Notes under the pieces: model-generated
Seen by the model: only the letters and a program-made list of their open reading frames with translations
Told to the model about the DNA's origin: nothing
Databases searched by the model: none
Position numbers and translations under genes: made by a program
Assembly (NCBI GenBank): GCA_963658575.1
Contig: CAVKQB010000022.1
Span: 1 to 30,058, forward strand
Source of the DNA: W0P28-013 sp963658575
GTDB taxonomy: Bacteria; Bacteroidota; Bacteroidia; Bacteroidales; Paludibacteraceae
Length of the DNA: 30,058 nt
Direction: 5' to 3'
Part shown: positions 22,401 through 29,940 of the stretch, piece after piece
How positions within the stretch are numbered: position 1 is the stretch's first letter
Layout of the letters: each line of letters begins with the position of its first letter

Positions 22401-22921
22401 AAAAAGTGTGAAAGTGTGAAAGTGTGAAAGTGTGAAAGTGAGAAAGTGAGAAAATGAGAAAATGAGAAAGTGAAAAAGTTTATAAAGTGAAAGGTTGATT
22501 GTGGATTTGGTTATTTGTTTATCGAAAAAATTCTTAATTCTTAATTCTCAATATTTAACCCCCTCCGTCGCTGCGCTCCTCGTCCCCCTATCCTCGCTGC
22601 GCTCGGCAGAGGGACAGAATTGAATCATTGACTTATTGATTTATTGATTTATTGAATCATTGAATCCTCAATCTGTCAATTTGAAATCCAACAATTCGAA
22701 ATCTAAAATTGATTAAATAATTGGAAATTAAATAATTAGATAATTAAAAAGTCTTTGCTCTATGTTCTATATTCTTTGTTCTTGAAATTGCGGCTTCGCC
22801 GCACCACTCCTCATTCCTCACTCCTCATTTCTAATTATCTCTAACCTCTCACCTATAAACTATAAACTATAAACTCTTGCGACTTGCTACTTGTGTCTTG
22901 CTACTAATCATTCAATGATTA
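22401..22921 (-). repeat. Composite intergenic repeat, copy 3 (most complete)
   Basis: 521 non-coding bases. Read on the minus strand toward the LytTR start: TAGCAAGACACAAGTAGCAAG-type tag (22876-22905), purine block of TTTATAG and GTGAGAGGTTAGAG (22839-22875), ATGAGGAGTGAGG units and a small TTCG-type hairpin (about 22788-22835), ACAAAGAATATAGAAC and GCAAAGAC (22750-22785), AT block AATTATCTAATTATTTAA (22706-22750), AATCAATAA units (22620-22680), a GC-rich GCGCAGCGAGG stretch (22560-22615), AAATAACCAAATCCACAATC (22497-22517), ACTTTATAAACTTTTTCAC (22470-22488), then octamers to the ATG. No open frame or TAnnTTTG promoter is seen. Confidence 0.85.
22406..22477 (-). repeat. TTTCACAC octamer array before the LytTR start
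   Basis: Four perfect GTGTGAAA units (22406-22437, plus strand) are followed by two GTGAGAAA, two ATGAGAAA and one GTGAAAAA unit, all in 8-base register. On the gene strand the perfect units lie closest to the ATG and the units degrade with distance. Confidence 0.9.
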
Positions 22922-23668
22922 TTATCCTTCCACATGTGTGATGTCGTCGGGGGCGAGTGTGGCAATGCTGTTTAGGCGCAGAAAGACTTGCGCCGAGGCT
23001 ACCACGTCTTTTTCGCAATAGACGGCGATGCGGTGCAGGTCGTGCTCGTCGTAATAGACGCTGGCCACTTCGCTGCCGTCGATGTCGTCTTTGGGTGTGG
23101 CGATGCCCAGCACGGTGCAGAGCAGTTTGAGCGATGTGTAACTTTTGTAATCGCCGTATTTCCAGAGTTCCATGGTGTCGAGAAACGGCGTTTCCCAAGG
23201 TTTGCGCCCTGCCACATCGAGTGCTGGCGGCAGCGGAATGCGGTTTATCAGCATACGCCGGCAGATAAACGGCACGTCGAATTCTTTGATGTTGTGACCG
23301 CAGATATAGTGTATGGGTGTGCGCAAAAAGTGCGAAGCCATGGCGGCAAAATCGCGCAAGAGTTGCGCTTCGTCGTCGCTGGCAAACGATTTGGTGCGCA
23401 TCAGGCGGCGGCCGTTTTCGGTGTGAATGACTCCGACCGAGATGCAGACGATTTTGGCAAATTCGCTGTAGATGCCGCCACCGTTGCGAAAGGCATAATC
23501 GGGCGTTGCATCGGGCGCGTAGCGTTCGGGCATGCGGCGGCGCAGGGTTTCAAGCTTTTCGACCCACAACTGCTGCATTTCGGGCGCAAGTTGTTCGAGC
23601 GAGGCCGTTTGTGGCACCGTTTCGATGTCGAGAAATAGGATTTTGTCTAACGCTTGCGAGTCGTACAT
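22922..23668 (-). CDS. DEDDy-type 3'-5' exonuclease (PolB-related)
   Basis: A 248-residue predicted 3'-5' exonuclease of the DnaQ-like superfamily, in the stand-alone group related to the proofreading domain of DNA polymerase B. The metal-binding acids are D14 and E16 (FLDIETVP), D131 (GHNIKEFDVPFICRR) and D221, with Tyr217 in VYCEKDV making it DEDDy. GGGIYSEFAKIVCISVG is the expected second strand block. All catalytic residues are present. It is the last gene of a minus-strand unit; its ATG overlaps the udk stop by one base (TAATG), so it is probably translated by coupling. Substrate is unknown. Confidence 0.9.
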   Translation of the reverse strand: MYDSQALDKILFLDIETVPQTASLEQLAPEMQQLWVEKLETLRRRMPERYAPDATPDYAFRNGGGIYSEFAKIVCISVGVIHTENGRRLMRTKSFASDDEAQLLRDFAAMASHFLRTPIHYICGHNIKEFDVPFICRRMLINRIPLPPALDVAGRKPWETPFLDTMELWKYGDYKSYTSLKLLCTVLGIATPKDDIDGSEVASVYYDEHDLHRIAVYCEKDVVASAQVFLRLNSIATLAPDDITHVEG

Positions 23669-24333
23669 TATTTTTGCGATTTTGCGGTTTTACGATTCTC
23701 TTTTTTTACGCCGTTTTCGCGTTCGATGCCGAGTTCTTTGGCTATGTACATGGTCAGCAGGTCGATGGCCACTTGGTTGTTGCCACCTTGCGGCACTATC
23801 ACGTCGGCATAGCGTTTCGACGGTTCGATGAACTGCTCGTGCATCGGTTTCACAGTGCTTTCGTAGCGTTCCATCACGCGGTCTATCGAGCGTCCGCGCT
23901 CCACGATGTCGCGTTTGATGACGCGCATCAGGCGGTCGTCGGCATCGGCATCGACAAAGATTTTCATGTCCATCAGGTCGCGCAATTTTGAGTTTGTCAG
24001 CACCAGAATGCCTTCGATGATGACGACTTCGCTCGGTTTCACCAAGATGGTTTCGGCGGCGCGCGTGCAGGTTACATACGAGTAGATGGGCTGTTCGATG
24101 CTTTTGCCGGCTTTGAGGTCTTTCACATGCTTTATCAGCAGTTCGAATTCGACCGAATCGGGGTGGTCGAAGTTCATCTCGAGCCGTTCTTCGAGCGGCA
24201 GGTTCGATGCGTCGCGGTAGTACGAATCCTGCGGCAGCACCGCCACTTCGCCTTTGGGCAGCTGCTCGATGATTTTGCGCACAACGGTGGTTTTGCCCGA
24301 ACCTGTGCCGCCTGCAATGCCAATAATCAACAT
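23668..24333 (-). CDS. udk: Uridine/cytidine kinase
   Basis: A 221-residue P-loop kinase that phosphorylates uridine and cytidine in pyrimidine salvage. The Walker A motif is GGTGSGKTT at 8-16; the substrate block is PQDSYYRDASNLPLEERLEM, with NFDHPDS following, the uridine kinase signature. IEGILVL and the lid segment RLMRVIKRDIVERGRS are also typical. It shares a base with the downstream exonuclease start and is preceded by its own TATCTTTG element. The remaining C-terminal residues are rich in Lys/Arg and unremarkable. Confidence 0.96.
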   Translation of the reverse strand: MLIIGIAGGTGSGKTTVVRKIIEQLPKGEVAVLPQDSYYRDASNLPLEERLEMNFDHPDSVEFELLIKHVKDLKAGKSIEQPIYSYVTCTRAAETILVKPSEVVIIEGILVLTNSKLRDLMDMKIFVDADADDRLMRVIKRDIVERGRSIDRVMERYESTVKPMHEQFIEPSKRYADVIVPQGGNNQVAIDLLTMYIAKELGIERENGVKKENRKTAKSQK

Positions 24334-24363
24334 ACGTTATTTCGTTTTGTGAGGTTTGTTTTG

Positions 24364-24394
24364 CAAAGATAGTCAAATTTTGCGAACCGCAAAA
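24364..24394 (-). promoter_or_regulatory. udk promoter
   Basis: TATCTTTG (complement of 24364-24371) fits the -7 consensus, with TTTTG (complement of 24390-24394) about 18 bases upstream, so udk and the exonuclease can be expressed apart from meaB. Confidence 0.65.
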
Positions 24395-25486
24395 TTATTT
24401 TTGTCCGAAATAGGTGTCGAGCAGTTTTTTGGCAGCCACGAACGACGAGATGCGGTTTTCCTCCAACTGTTGTTTGTAAACTTCGAGCAGCGTTTCGATT
24501 TCGGGATTGTGGTAGAAACTGTTTTTCAGCGTTTCATCGATGGTTTCGTACATCCAATACTTGCTTTGGCGGTGGCGTTTTTCGGCAAAATAGCCATTTT
24601 CTTTGGTGAATGCGATGTAGTTGCACACCATTTGCCACACCTCGTCCACGCCTATGTGGTGAAAAGCCGAGCAGGTGAGCACCTGCGGGTCCCAGCCCGA
24701 TTCGGGTTTGGGAAACAGTGCCAACGCATTTTGGAATTGCCGTGCCGCCATCTGCGATTTTTCTTTGTTGTTGCCGTCGCATTTGTTGATGGCGATGCCG
24801 TCGGCCATCTCCATGATGCCACGTTTGATGCCTTGCAGTTCGTCGCCGGCGCCCGCCAACTGAATCAGCAGGAAGAAATCGACCATGCTATGCACCGCCG
24901 TTTCGCTCTGCCCTACGCCCACCGTTTCGACGAAAACCGTATCGAATCCGGCCGCTTCGCACAGCACGATGGTTTCGCGCGTTTTGCGTGCCACGCCGCC
25001 CAGCGAACCAGCCGATGGTGAAGGACGAATAAAGGCAGTTTTGGCGGCCGAGAGTTCTTCCATGCGCGTTTTGTCGCCCAAAATGCTGCCGCGCGACCGT
25101 TCGCTGCTCGGGTCGATGGCCAGCACAGCAAGTTTGTGTCCCGACTTCACCAGATCCATGCCCAGCGATTCGACAAACGTGCTTTTGCCTGCGCCCGGCA
25201 CGCCCGTGATGCCGATGCGCACCGATTTTCCAGCGTGCGGCAGGCAGCGTTCGACCACCTCTTGCGCTTGGCTGTAGTGAGCAGGATTGGTGCTTTCGAC
25301 AAGCGTTACCGCCTGACTCAAAATCGACACGTCGCCGCGCAGAATGCCCGCCACGAACTCGTCGGTGGTGTATTGCGTGCGCTTCACGCGGTGTTTCATG
25401 TAGGGATTGACGATGGGCGGCTGCGCCACGCCCGAATTGACGTTCAATCCAGGAAATTCGCTGTTATTTTCGATGTGATGCGGCAT
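24395..25486 (-). CDS. meaB: MeaB-type G3E GTPase, chaperone of methylmalonyl-CoA mutase
   Basis: A 363-residue GTPase of the MeaB/ArgK group, which guards the adenosylcobalamin-dependent methylmalonyl-CoA mutase and gates cofactor delivery. The P-loop is GVPGAGKST (95-103). Switch and family blocks follow: IDPSSERSRGSILGDKTRM, SLGGVARKTRETI, VETVGVGQSE and the base-recognition NKCDG. The N-terminal ~85 residues and the C-terminal dimerisation helices are full length. Its presence implies a methylmalonyl-CoA (succinate-propionate) pathway elsewhere; the mutase genes are not in this window. It starts 46 bases after the DUF1573 gene on the same strand and may be co-transcribed with it. Confidence 0.95.
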   Translation of the reverse strand: MPHHIENNSEFPGLNVNSGVAQPPIVNPYMKHRVKRTQYTTDEFVAGILRGDVSILSQAVTLVESTNPAHYSQAQEVVERCLPHAGKSVRIGITGVPGAGKSTFVESLGMDLVKSGHKLAVLAIDPSSERSRGSILGDKTRMEELSAAKTAFIRPSPSAGSLGGVARKTRETIVLCEAAGFDTVFVETVGVGQSETAVHSMVDFFLLIQLAGAGDELQGIKRGIMEMADGIAINKCDGNNKEKSQMAARQFQNALALFPKPESGWDPQVLTCSAFHHIGVDEVWQMVCNYIAFTKENGYFAEKRHRQSKYWMYETIDETLKNSFYHNPEIETLLEVYKQQLEENRISSFVAAKKLLDTYFGQK

Positions 25487-25532
25487 GATTTTCGTTTTTT
25501 CGATGGGTTTCTATTTTTTTTCTAAACAACTG

Positions 25533-26606
25533 TCATTCAACCGTTTGCCACGTTACCACGATGGTTTGCACGGGATTGGTCGGGTCGTTTGTTATCAGTT
25601 GCAATGTTTTGACAAACGAGAATGGTTGCAAGTTTGTGGCATCTACTTCGATGCTGATTTTCACCGACTTGCCACTTTTTACGACCGTTTTTTTGGCGAT
25701 TCCTGCCAAATAATTGCCGCTCGACACGATAGCGCGGATTGCCAGCGGATTCTGCCCAAGATTCGACAGGAGCATGGTTTGCGTCTGTTTTTTGCCGATT
25801 TTCACCTGCCCGAAATCCACTTGGTGCGTCTGCAACGAAGCGATGGGCGCAGCGATGCGCTCGGCACGCGACAGGCGGCTGAAATCCTCTCGCAACACGG
25901 CTTGCGCACGCACACTGCCTTCGCAGCGGCCATTGACCAGCACGTCTATGTCGTCTGCAGCGAAGCCCCAAGCGGGACTTTTGTCCGACAGATAGCGAAA
26001 CGTAATCTGCTGGTGGCTGTCGGCTTCGATGGCGGTGGGCGCGTCGCACTGTATGTAATCGGGCAAGGCGAGCGCGAAACGCACCGGCTCGGCCGACACA
26101 TTGACGATTTCTATCGTGCGTTCGGCGGTTTCACCCTTATTTATGGTGTCGAACGCCACCGTCGCGGCACGGAAATAGAGCGCGCCAAAATGGTACGGAT
26201 ATTGGTTCTCGAGCGTTTCGGCACGCGGCACAACCAGCCCGAAGATGTCGAGCGTTTCGGTGATGTTGCCGCTCTCGCTGGCAATGACCACGCGCACGCC
26301 TTTCTGGAAACGTCCGGGGCGGTCGGTCGGGTCGAACGTTACTCTGACTACGCCCGAATCCTGCGGTTGCACGGCTGTGCGTGTCCATTCGGGTGTGGTG
26401 CAGCCGCACGAGGCCGTTACGCTCTGCACGGTGAATGGCGCGGTGCCCGTGTTCACAAAGCGAAAATTGTGCGACACACTGCCGCCCTCTTCACGAATGG
26501 TGCCAAAGTCGAACTCCGTCGCGTCGAATTGCAAATCGACCTTTTGCTGCGCCTGCGCCACGGCGGCTGTCAGCAGTAGTATCAGTGCAAAGGTTTTGTT
26601 TTTCAT
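25533..26606 (-). CDS. Exported two-part DUF1573 protein
   Basis: A 357-residue exported protein. MKNKTFALILLLTAAVAQAQ is a signal peptide with a likely cleavage after AQA. Residues ~25-120 form a DUF1573 immunoglobulin-like domain with the signature DFGTIREEGGSVSHNFRFVN and SCGCTTPEW. The later half has a second, degenerate copy (VDFGQVKIGKKQTQTMLLSN, then LAIRAIVSSGNYLAG) that lacks the CGC cysteines. DUF1573 proteins are abundant in Bacteroidota; their role is not settled, and an Ig-like periplasmic or surface scaffold is the usual inference. The frame reaches 26642, but MKNKTF at 26606 is the signal-peptide start. A shorter paralogue is at 27225. Confidence 0.88.
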   Translation of the reverse strand: MKNKTFALILLLTAAVAQAQQKVDLQFDATEFDFGTIREEGGSVSHNFRFVNTGTAPFTVQSVTASCGCTTPEWTRTAVQPQDSGVVRVTFDPTDRPGRFQKGVRVVIASESGNITETLDIFGLVVPRAETLENQYPYHFGALYFRAATVAFDTINKGETAERTIEIVNVSAEPVRFALALPDYIQCDAPTAIEADSHQQITFRYLSDKSPAWGFAADDIDVLVNGRCEGSVRAQAVLREDFSRLSRAERIAAPIASLQTHQVDFGQVKIGKKQTQTMLLSNLGQNPLAIRAIVSSGNYLAGIAKKTVVKSGKSVKISIEVDATNLQPFSFVKTLQLITNDPTNPVQTIVVTWQTVE

Positions 26607-27132
26607 TAAAGGTATCGTTGAAAAGTTTCTCGTGCTTCGCACGGTTTGATATTATTTGAAGATTTGAAAATTTGAAGATTGGCGCGCTTCGCGCATATAG
26701 TGTGAAAGTATGAAAGTGAAAAAGTTTATAAAGTCTATAAAGTCTATAAAGTTTCTGGGGATTTGGGGATTTGGTTATTTGGTTGATTGGATAATTGGAT
26801 ATTTGTCTTGCGACTTGATACTTGTGTCTTGCTACTGTGAATTCGTGGATTTGATGATTTGATTATCTGGTTGCACGGGATTTGCAATCCCGTGCTTTTT
26901 TATGTGCGGATTTGCAATCCGCAACGGGCGCAATTGATGCGCCCCTACAAATTAAATTACTGAATTATTGATTTATTGAATCATCGAATTTTCGTCTTGC
27001 TACTTGCGACTCATATTTTGCTACTAATTCAATTGTCTTTGCTCTTTGTTCTTTATTCTCTCACCTATAACCTCTAACCTCTAACCTTGTGTCTTGCTAC
27101 TCAATTTGAAATCGCCGCATCGCTTACAAAGA
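26607..27132 (-). repeat. Composite intergenic repeat, copy 4
   Basis: About 520 bases of the same repeat words, oriented toward the DUF1573 start at 26606. On the minus strand: GTAGCAAGACACAAG (27086-27101), GTTAGAGGTTATAGGTGAGAG (27058-27085 region), GAACAAAGAGCAAAGAC (27030-27055), three tags (26996-27025 and 26807-26836 being the clearest), AATCAATAATTCAGTAA (26950-26985), the triple palindrome, AAATAACCAAATCCCCAAAT (26757-26785), three 9-base TTTATAGAC units (26724-26750), and octamers (26700-26723), then CTTCAAAT units and two small TTCG-type hairpins (26629-26643 and 26682-26695). No gene is seen. Confidence 0.8.
26873..26944. repeat. Cluster of three palindromes
   Basis: Three hairpin-forming sequences lie back to back: 26873-26895 with arms GCACGGGATT/AATCCCGTGC around TGC, followed by six T; 26905-26923 with arms TGCGGATT/AATCCGCA around the same TGC; and 26926-26944 with arms GGGCGCA/TGCGCCC. 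The first two share the core GGATTTGCAATCC. There is no plus-strand gene for the first to terminate. Confidence 0.85.
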
Positions 27133-27170
27133 AAAAGGGGGAAGAAGCGTTGTAAACGGCCTCTCTCCCC
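27132..27170 (-). terminator. Terminator of the short DUF1573 gene
   Basis: On the minus strand GGGGAGAGAGGC pairs imperfectly with GCTTCTTCCCCC, followed by TTTTT. The 54 bases between it and the stop contain two direct copies of CTAACGTGT (27170-27190) and nothing else clear. Confidence 0.6.
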
Positions 27171-27224
27171 TAACGTGTGGCTAACGTGTAGCCGCTCAAA
27201 AATGTGCGCCGTGTGCGAACGACC

Positions 27225-27629
27225 TTATTCGGCAGGTTGTTCTACGGGTTTCGGCGTTACTTGACCTTTAATGTAAAGGATTTCGGTGTAGTCTTCGGTG
27301 CCATTGCTGAGGACGACCGTAATCGATTTTGTGAACGAGCCAGGGCGCGTCGAAGCGACATATTTCACTTTGATTTCGCCCGTAGCGTTCGGTGCAACGG
27401 GTTCGTGGCTGTAACTCGGTGTGGTGCAACCGCACGAAGCCTTTACGCTTTTCAGCGTGATGGGCGAAGCGTATTGGTTTACAAACGTGAAGGTGGTGTA
27501 TATGTCGCCGTCTTCTTGTTTCACCGTGCCGAAATCGTGCGTACGCTCGTTAAATTCAACGATTTTGTTTTCTTGCGCCGTGGCTGCTATGGCTACGAAC
27601 AGCATTGCGAATAGTGCAATTTTTTTCAT
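27225..27629 (-). CDS. Short exported DUF1573 protein
   Basis: A 134-residue exported protein: signal peptide MKKIALFAMLFVAIAATAQE, then a single DUF1573 Ig-like domain with HDFGTVKQEDGDIYTTFTFV and SCGCTTPSY (the same CGCTTP block as the larger paralogue at 25533), VKYVASTRPGSFTKSITV and a C-terminal ILYIKGQVTPKPVEQPAE. The Pro/Glu-rich end suggests a flexible tail. Function is unknown; neighbours give no clear hint, though two DUF1573 genes within 2 kb suggest they may work together. It has its own -7 element. Confidence 0.92.
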   Translation of the reverse strand: MKKIALFAMLFVAIAATAQENKIVEFNERTHDFGTVKQEDGDIYTTFTFVNQYASPITLKSVKASCGCTTPSYSHEPVAPNATGEIKVKYVASTRPGSFTKSITVVLSNGTEDYTEILYIKGQVTPKPVEQPAE

Positions 27630-27675
27630 GATGATGATTTTTATGAATGTGAAACGTTTTTCTGTTTTAACGATG

Positions 27676-27683
27676 CAAAATTA
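27676..27683 (-). promoter_or_regulatory. -7 element of the short DUF1573 gene
   Basis: The complement reads TAATTTTG, about 46 bases before the ATG. No clear -33 TTG is present. Confidence 0.6.
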
Positions 27684-27721
27684 CTCTTTTTTCGATTATG
27701 ATGTGCTTGTTTGGGGCGTTT

Positions 27722-28735
27722 TTATTTTTCCAACGGCAAATTTTGTGCCATTTTTATGCGTTTGATGTAGTATTGCCACAAAATCGACCCGCGAAACTGC
27801 CCTGCGTGGTGTTGTGCGGTGGTCAGTTGCAGATTTTGCTTGCGGTCGGCAGCGAAAGCGGATTGCATCTGTCGGCTATCGCGCAAGGCACGCACCACGG
27901 CGCAGGCGTTTTTGACTTTTCCCTGCAACAACAGATGTGCGGCGGCGGCAAGGTCGAGCCAGAAGCGCACCGCCAAAATGTGCTTGGCATCGGGCGCATT
28001 TTTGTATATCATCAGAGCGTTGTTGCGGAAGTTGAGGTAGGTTTTCAGCGGGCTTTCCTTGTTCAGGGTTTTGGCGCCGATGTGATAGACCACGCTTTGT
28101 GGCACGCAAGCGATGCGATAGCCGCGCGCATTCAGTCGCCAGCAGAGGTCGATCTCCTCCATATGGGCAAAAAAGCGACCGTCGAGGCCGCCCACCTCGC
28201 GAAATTTGTCGGCACGCAGGCACAGACACGCGCCCGTAGCCCAAAAAATGTCGGCCGTGCTGTCGTACTGACCGTGGTCGTTTTCGACGGTGCCAAGTAT
28301 GCGCCCGCGACAAAACGGATAGCCCAAGCGATCGATATAGCCGCCGCATGCGCCAGCATATTCGAATTGCGAGCGATGCGCATAACTCAGCAATTTCGGC
28401 TGGCACGCCGCCGCATCGGGATTTTCGTCGAGAAAGCGCACGAGTGGCGAGAGCCACTGTTCGGTTACCTCCACATCGCTGTTGAGCAGCACGAAATAGT
28501 CGGCATCGAGTTGTGCCAAGGCGCGGTTGTAGCCTTCGGCGAAGCCAAAATTTTCGGGCAATTCCAGCAAGCGGACGTGCGGAAAATCGTGTTTGAGCAG
28601 CGCGATCGAGCCATCGGTCGAGGCATTATCGGCCACAACCACTTCGGCTTCGGGCGAATAGGCGACCACTTTCGGCAGAAGTTCGCGCAAGAGCGATTCG
28701 CCGTTGTAATTCAGTATGATGACACTGGTTTTCAT
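27722..28735 (-). CDS. Family 2 glycosyltransferase with basic C-terminal tail
   Basis: A 337-residue glycosyltransferase: TSVIILNYNGESLLRELLP (3-21), VADNASTDGS (34-43), ENFGFAEGYNRAL (61-73), the metal site LLNSDVEV (83-90), the late acidic HMEEIDLCWRLNARGY, and a long, partly hydrophobic C-terminal segment (RFWLDLAAAAHLLLQGK) that could contact the membrane. It belongs to the group near rhamnosyltransferases. The frame is open much further upstream to 29398 but overlaps the acyltransferase; the ATG at 28735 overlaps its stop codon (ATGA), so it is coupled to it. The partnership with a lipid A-type acyltransferase suggests a lipid A core or glycolipid role. Confidence 0.93.
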   Translation of the reverse strand: MKTSVIILNYNGESLLRELLPKVVAYSPEAEVVVADNASTDGSIALLKHDFPHVRLLELPENFGFAEGYNRALAQLDADYFVLLNSDVEVTEQWLSPLVRFLDENPDAAACQPKLLSYAHRSQFEYAGACGGYIDRLGYPFCRGRILGTVENDHGQYDSTADIFWATGACLCLRADKFREVGGLDGRFFAHMEEIDLCWRLNARGYRIACVPQSVVYHIGAKTLNKESPLKTYLNFRNNALMIYKNAPDAKHILAVRFWLDLAAAAHLLLQGKVKNACAVVRALRDSRQMQSAFAADRKQNLQLTTAQHHAGQFRGSILWQYYIKRIKMAQNLPLEK

Positions 28736-29616
28736 GCCTGCGCAGGTCGCTGATGTTTCCAACGTTTGTGCGACCAAAGCCAATAGGCGGGATCTTCCAA
28801 GATGTTTTGTTCCACGCGGCGGGCGTAGATTTCGACCAATTCGTTGGGTGCGGTATCTTTGGGTTGGTCGCAGAGCGGCTCCAATCGGCCGACGTAGCGG
28901 CCACGTCCTACACGCTGCATGTGCAGAAACACCACGGGTTCGTTGTGCTTGCGTGCAATGGTCTCCCAACCCGAAAGAAATGGCGTATCTTGGTTGAGAA
29001 ATTGAGTCCAATAGTGCGCATTGCCCAGCGACGGCGTTTGGTCGGCAATGAATGCGATGACAAATGGTCTGCCCATTTTCCGCAGTTCCACGATGCCACG
29101 CAGCACCTGTTTGCGCGAGTAGCAATGTGTGCCGTAGAGCGAGCGCAAGCGAATGTAAAATTCGTCGAGAGCGCGATTGTGCAGCGTTTTGTAGAGCGTC
29201 GCCACATTGAGTTCCGACAGATGAATGGGGAGCGAGCATATCCACTCCCAATTGCCGTAATGGCCGAACACCGCGTAGATGTTGCGCCCTTCGCGTGCAT
29301 AATTTTCGAGCAGTTCCGTATTTTCGAACTGCATGTGTTTGGCGATTTCGCGGGGCGACATGTGCAACATGCGCAACGCCTCGAAAAGGCTGTCGCACAG
29401 ATAGCGGTAGAAGCGGCGTTCGATGGTGCGGCGTTCATGTTCGCTCTTCTCGGGGAAAGCGCGGCGCAGGTTTTTGCGCGTTACCTTCACGCGGTAGCGA
29501 AACACGCGGTAAACCAGCAGATAGGTGATATCCGAGAAGAGATAAAGCACGCGCAAGGGCGGCAGAGAGAGCGTCCAAAGCAGTGCATAGAGTATGCCAA
29601 ATCCGATTTTTTTCAT
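28732..29616 (-). CDS. lpxL: LpxL/HtrB-family lipid A acyltransferase
   Basis: A 294-residue membrane-associated acyltransferase of the late lipid A acyltransferase family, which adds a secondary acyl chain to lipid A or a related lipid. An N-terminal hydrophobic anchor (GILYALLWTLSLPPLRVLYL) is followed by NLRRAFPEKSEHERRTIERR and the catalytic H119...E124 in FGHYGNWEW. ALYHPLHN-like sequence appears as VATLYKTLHNRALDEF, and AFIADQTPS matches the family block. The acyl donor cannot be told from sequence. Its ATG overlaps the preceding stop by one base (TAATG), and its own stop overlaps the glycosyltransferase start. Confidence 0.93.
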   Translation of the reverse strand: MKKIGFGILYALLWTLSLPPLRVLYLFSDITYLLVYRVFRYRVKVTRKNLRRAFPEKSEHERRTIERRFYRYLCDSLFEALRMLHMSPREIAKHMQFENTELLENYAREGRNIYAVFGHYGNWEWICSLPIHLSELNVATLYKTLHNRALDEFYIRLRSLYGTHCYSRKQVLRGIVELRKMGRPFVIAFIADQTPSLGNAHYWTQFLNQDTPFLSGWETIARKHNEPVVFLHMQRVGRGRYVGRLEPLCDQPKDTAPNELVEIYARRVEQNILEDPAYWLWSHKRWKHQRPAQA

Positions 29617-29936
29617 TATTCTTCGGTGTAGATGCCGATTTTTTTGCCGTATTCGAACTCGCCGTCGAGAATTTCCTGCATGTCGTCCTCGGACATGTGT
29701 GTCAGGTTTTCCCTGCGCATCATGCTCCAGATGTAGTTGTGCATGTCGTCTTCGGCAATGGTGGCGTCGCTATCGGCGGTGTCGTCGAGCAGGTCGTTTT
29801 TGTCGTAATAGTCGCAAATGAGGTCGAGCACGTACTGCACGTCGTCGTCGGTGATTCGGGCGCGTGTTTCGGGCGCGAGCCGGTTCAAGATGAAGCGAAT
29901 GGCTTCGCTATCGTCGAAATCGAAAGGTTCTTCCAT
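29616..29936 (-). CDS. Small acidic protein of unknown function
   Basis: A 106-residue, strongly acidic cytoplasmic protein with no signal peptide or membrane segment. It opens MEEPFDFDDSEAIRFILNRL and contains PETRARITDDDVQYVLDLIC, DYYDKNDLL and a second helical repeat-like segment EDDMHNYIWSMMRRENLTHM ending in EILDGEFEYGKKIGIYTEE. It looks like a helical protein of a kind common in Bacteroidota next to acyltransferase genes, but I do not know a function. It is the first gene of the three-gene operon, its stop sharing one base with the acyltransferase start. The start codon is 4 bases from a long TTTCACAC array with no visible promoter. Confidence 0.8.
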   Translation of the reverse strand: MEEPFDFDDSEAIRFILNRLAPETRARITDDDVQYVLDLICDYYDKNDLLDDTADSDATIAEDDMHNYIWSMMRRENLTHMSEDDMQEILDGEFEYGKKIGIYTEE

Positions 29937-29940
29937 AGTA

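Noticed and set aside
22988..23638. A 216-codon plus-strand frame
   Set aside because: It is antisense to the DEDDy exonuclease, whose catalytic residues are all present.
26873..26923. Terminator for a plus-strand gene
   Set aside because: The first hairpin is followed by T residues, but no plus-strand gene lies upstream within several kilobases.
27722..29398. Extended 558-codon version of the glycosyltransferase
   Set aside because: The extra N-terminal part lies wholly within the acyltransferase gene in another frame; the ATG at 28735 fits the family start and overlaps the upstream stop.
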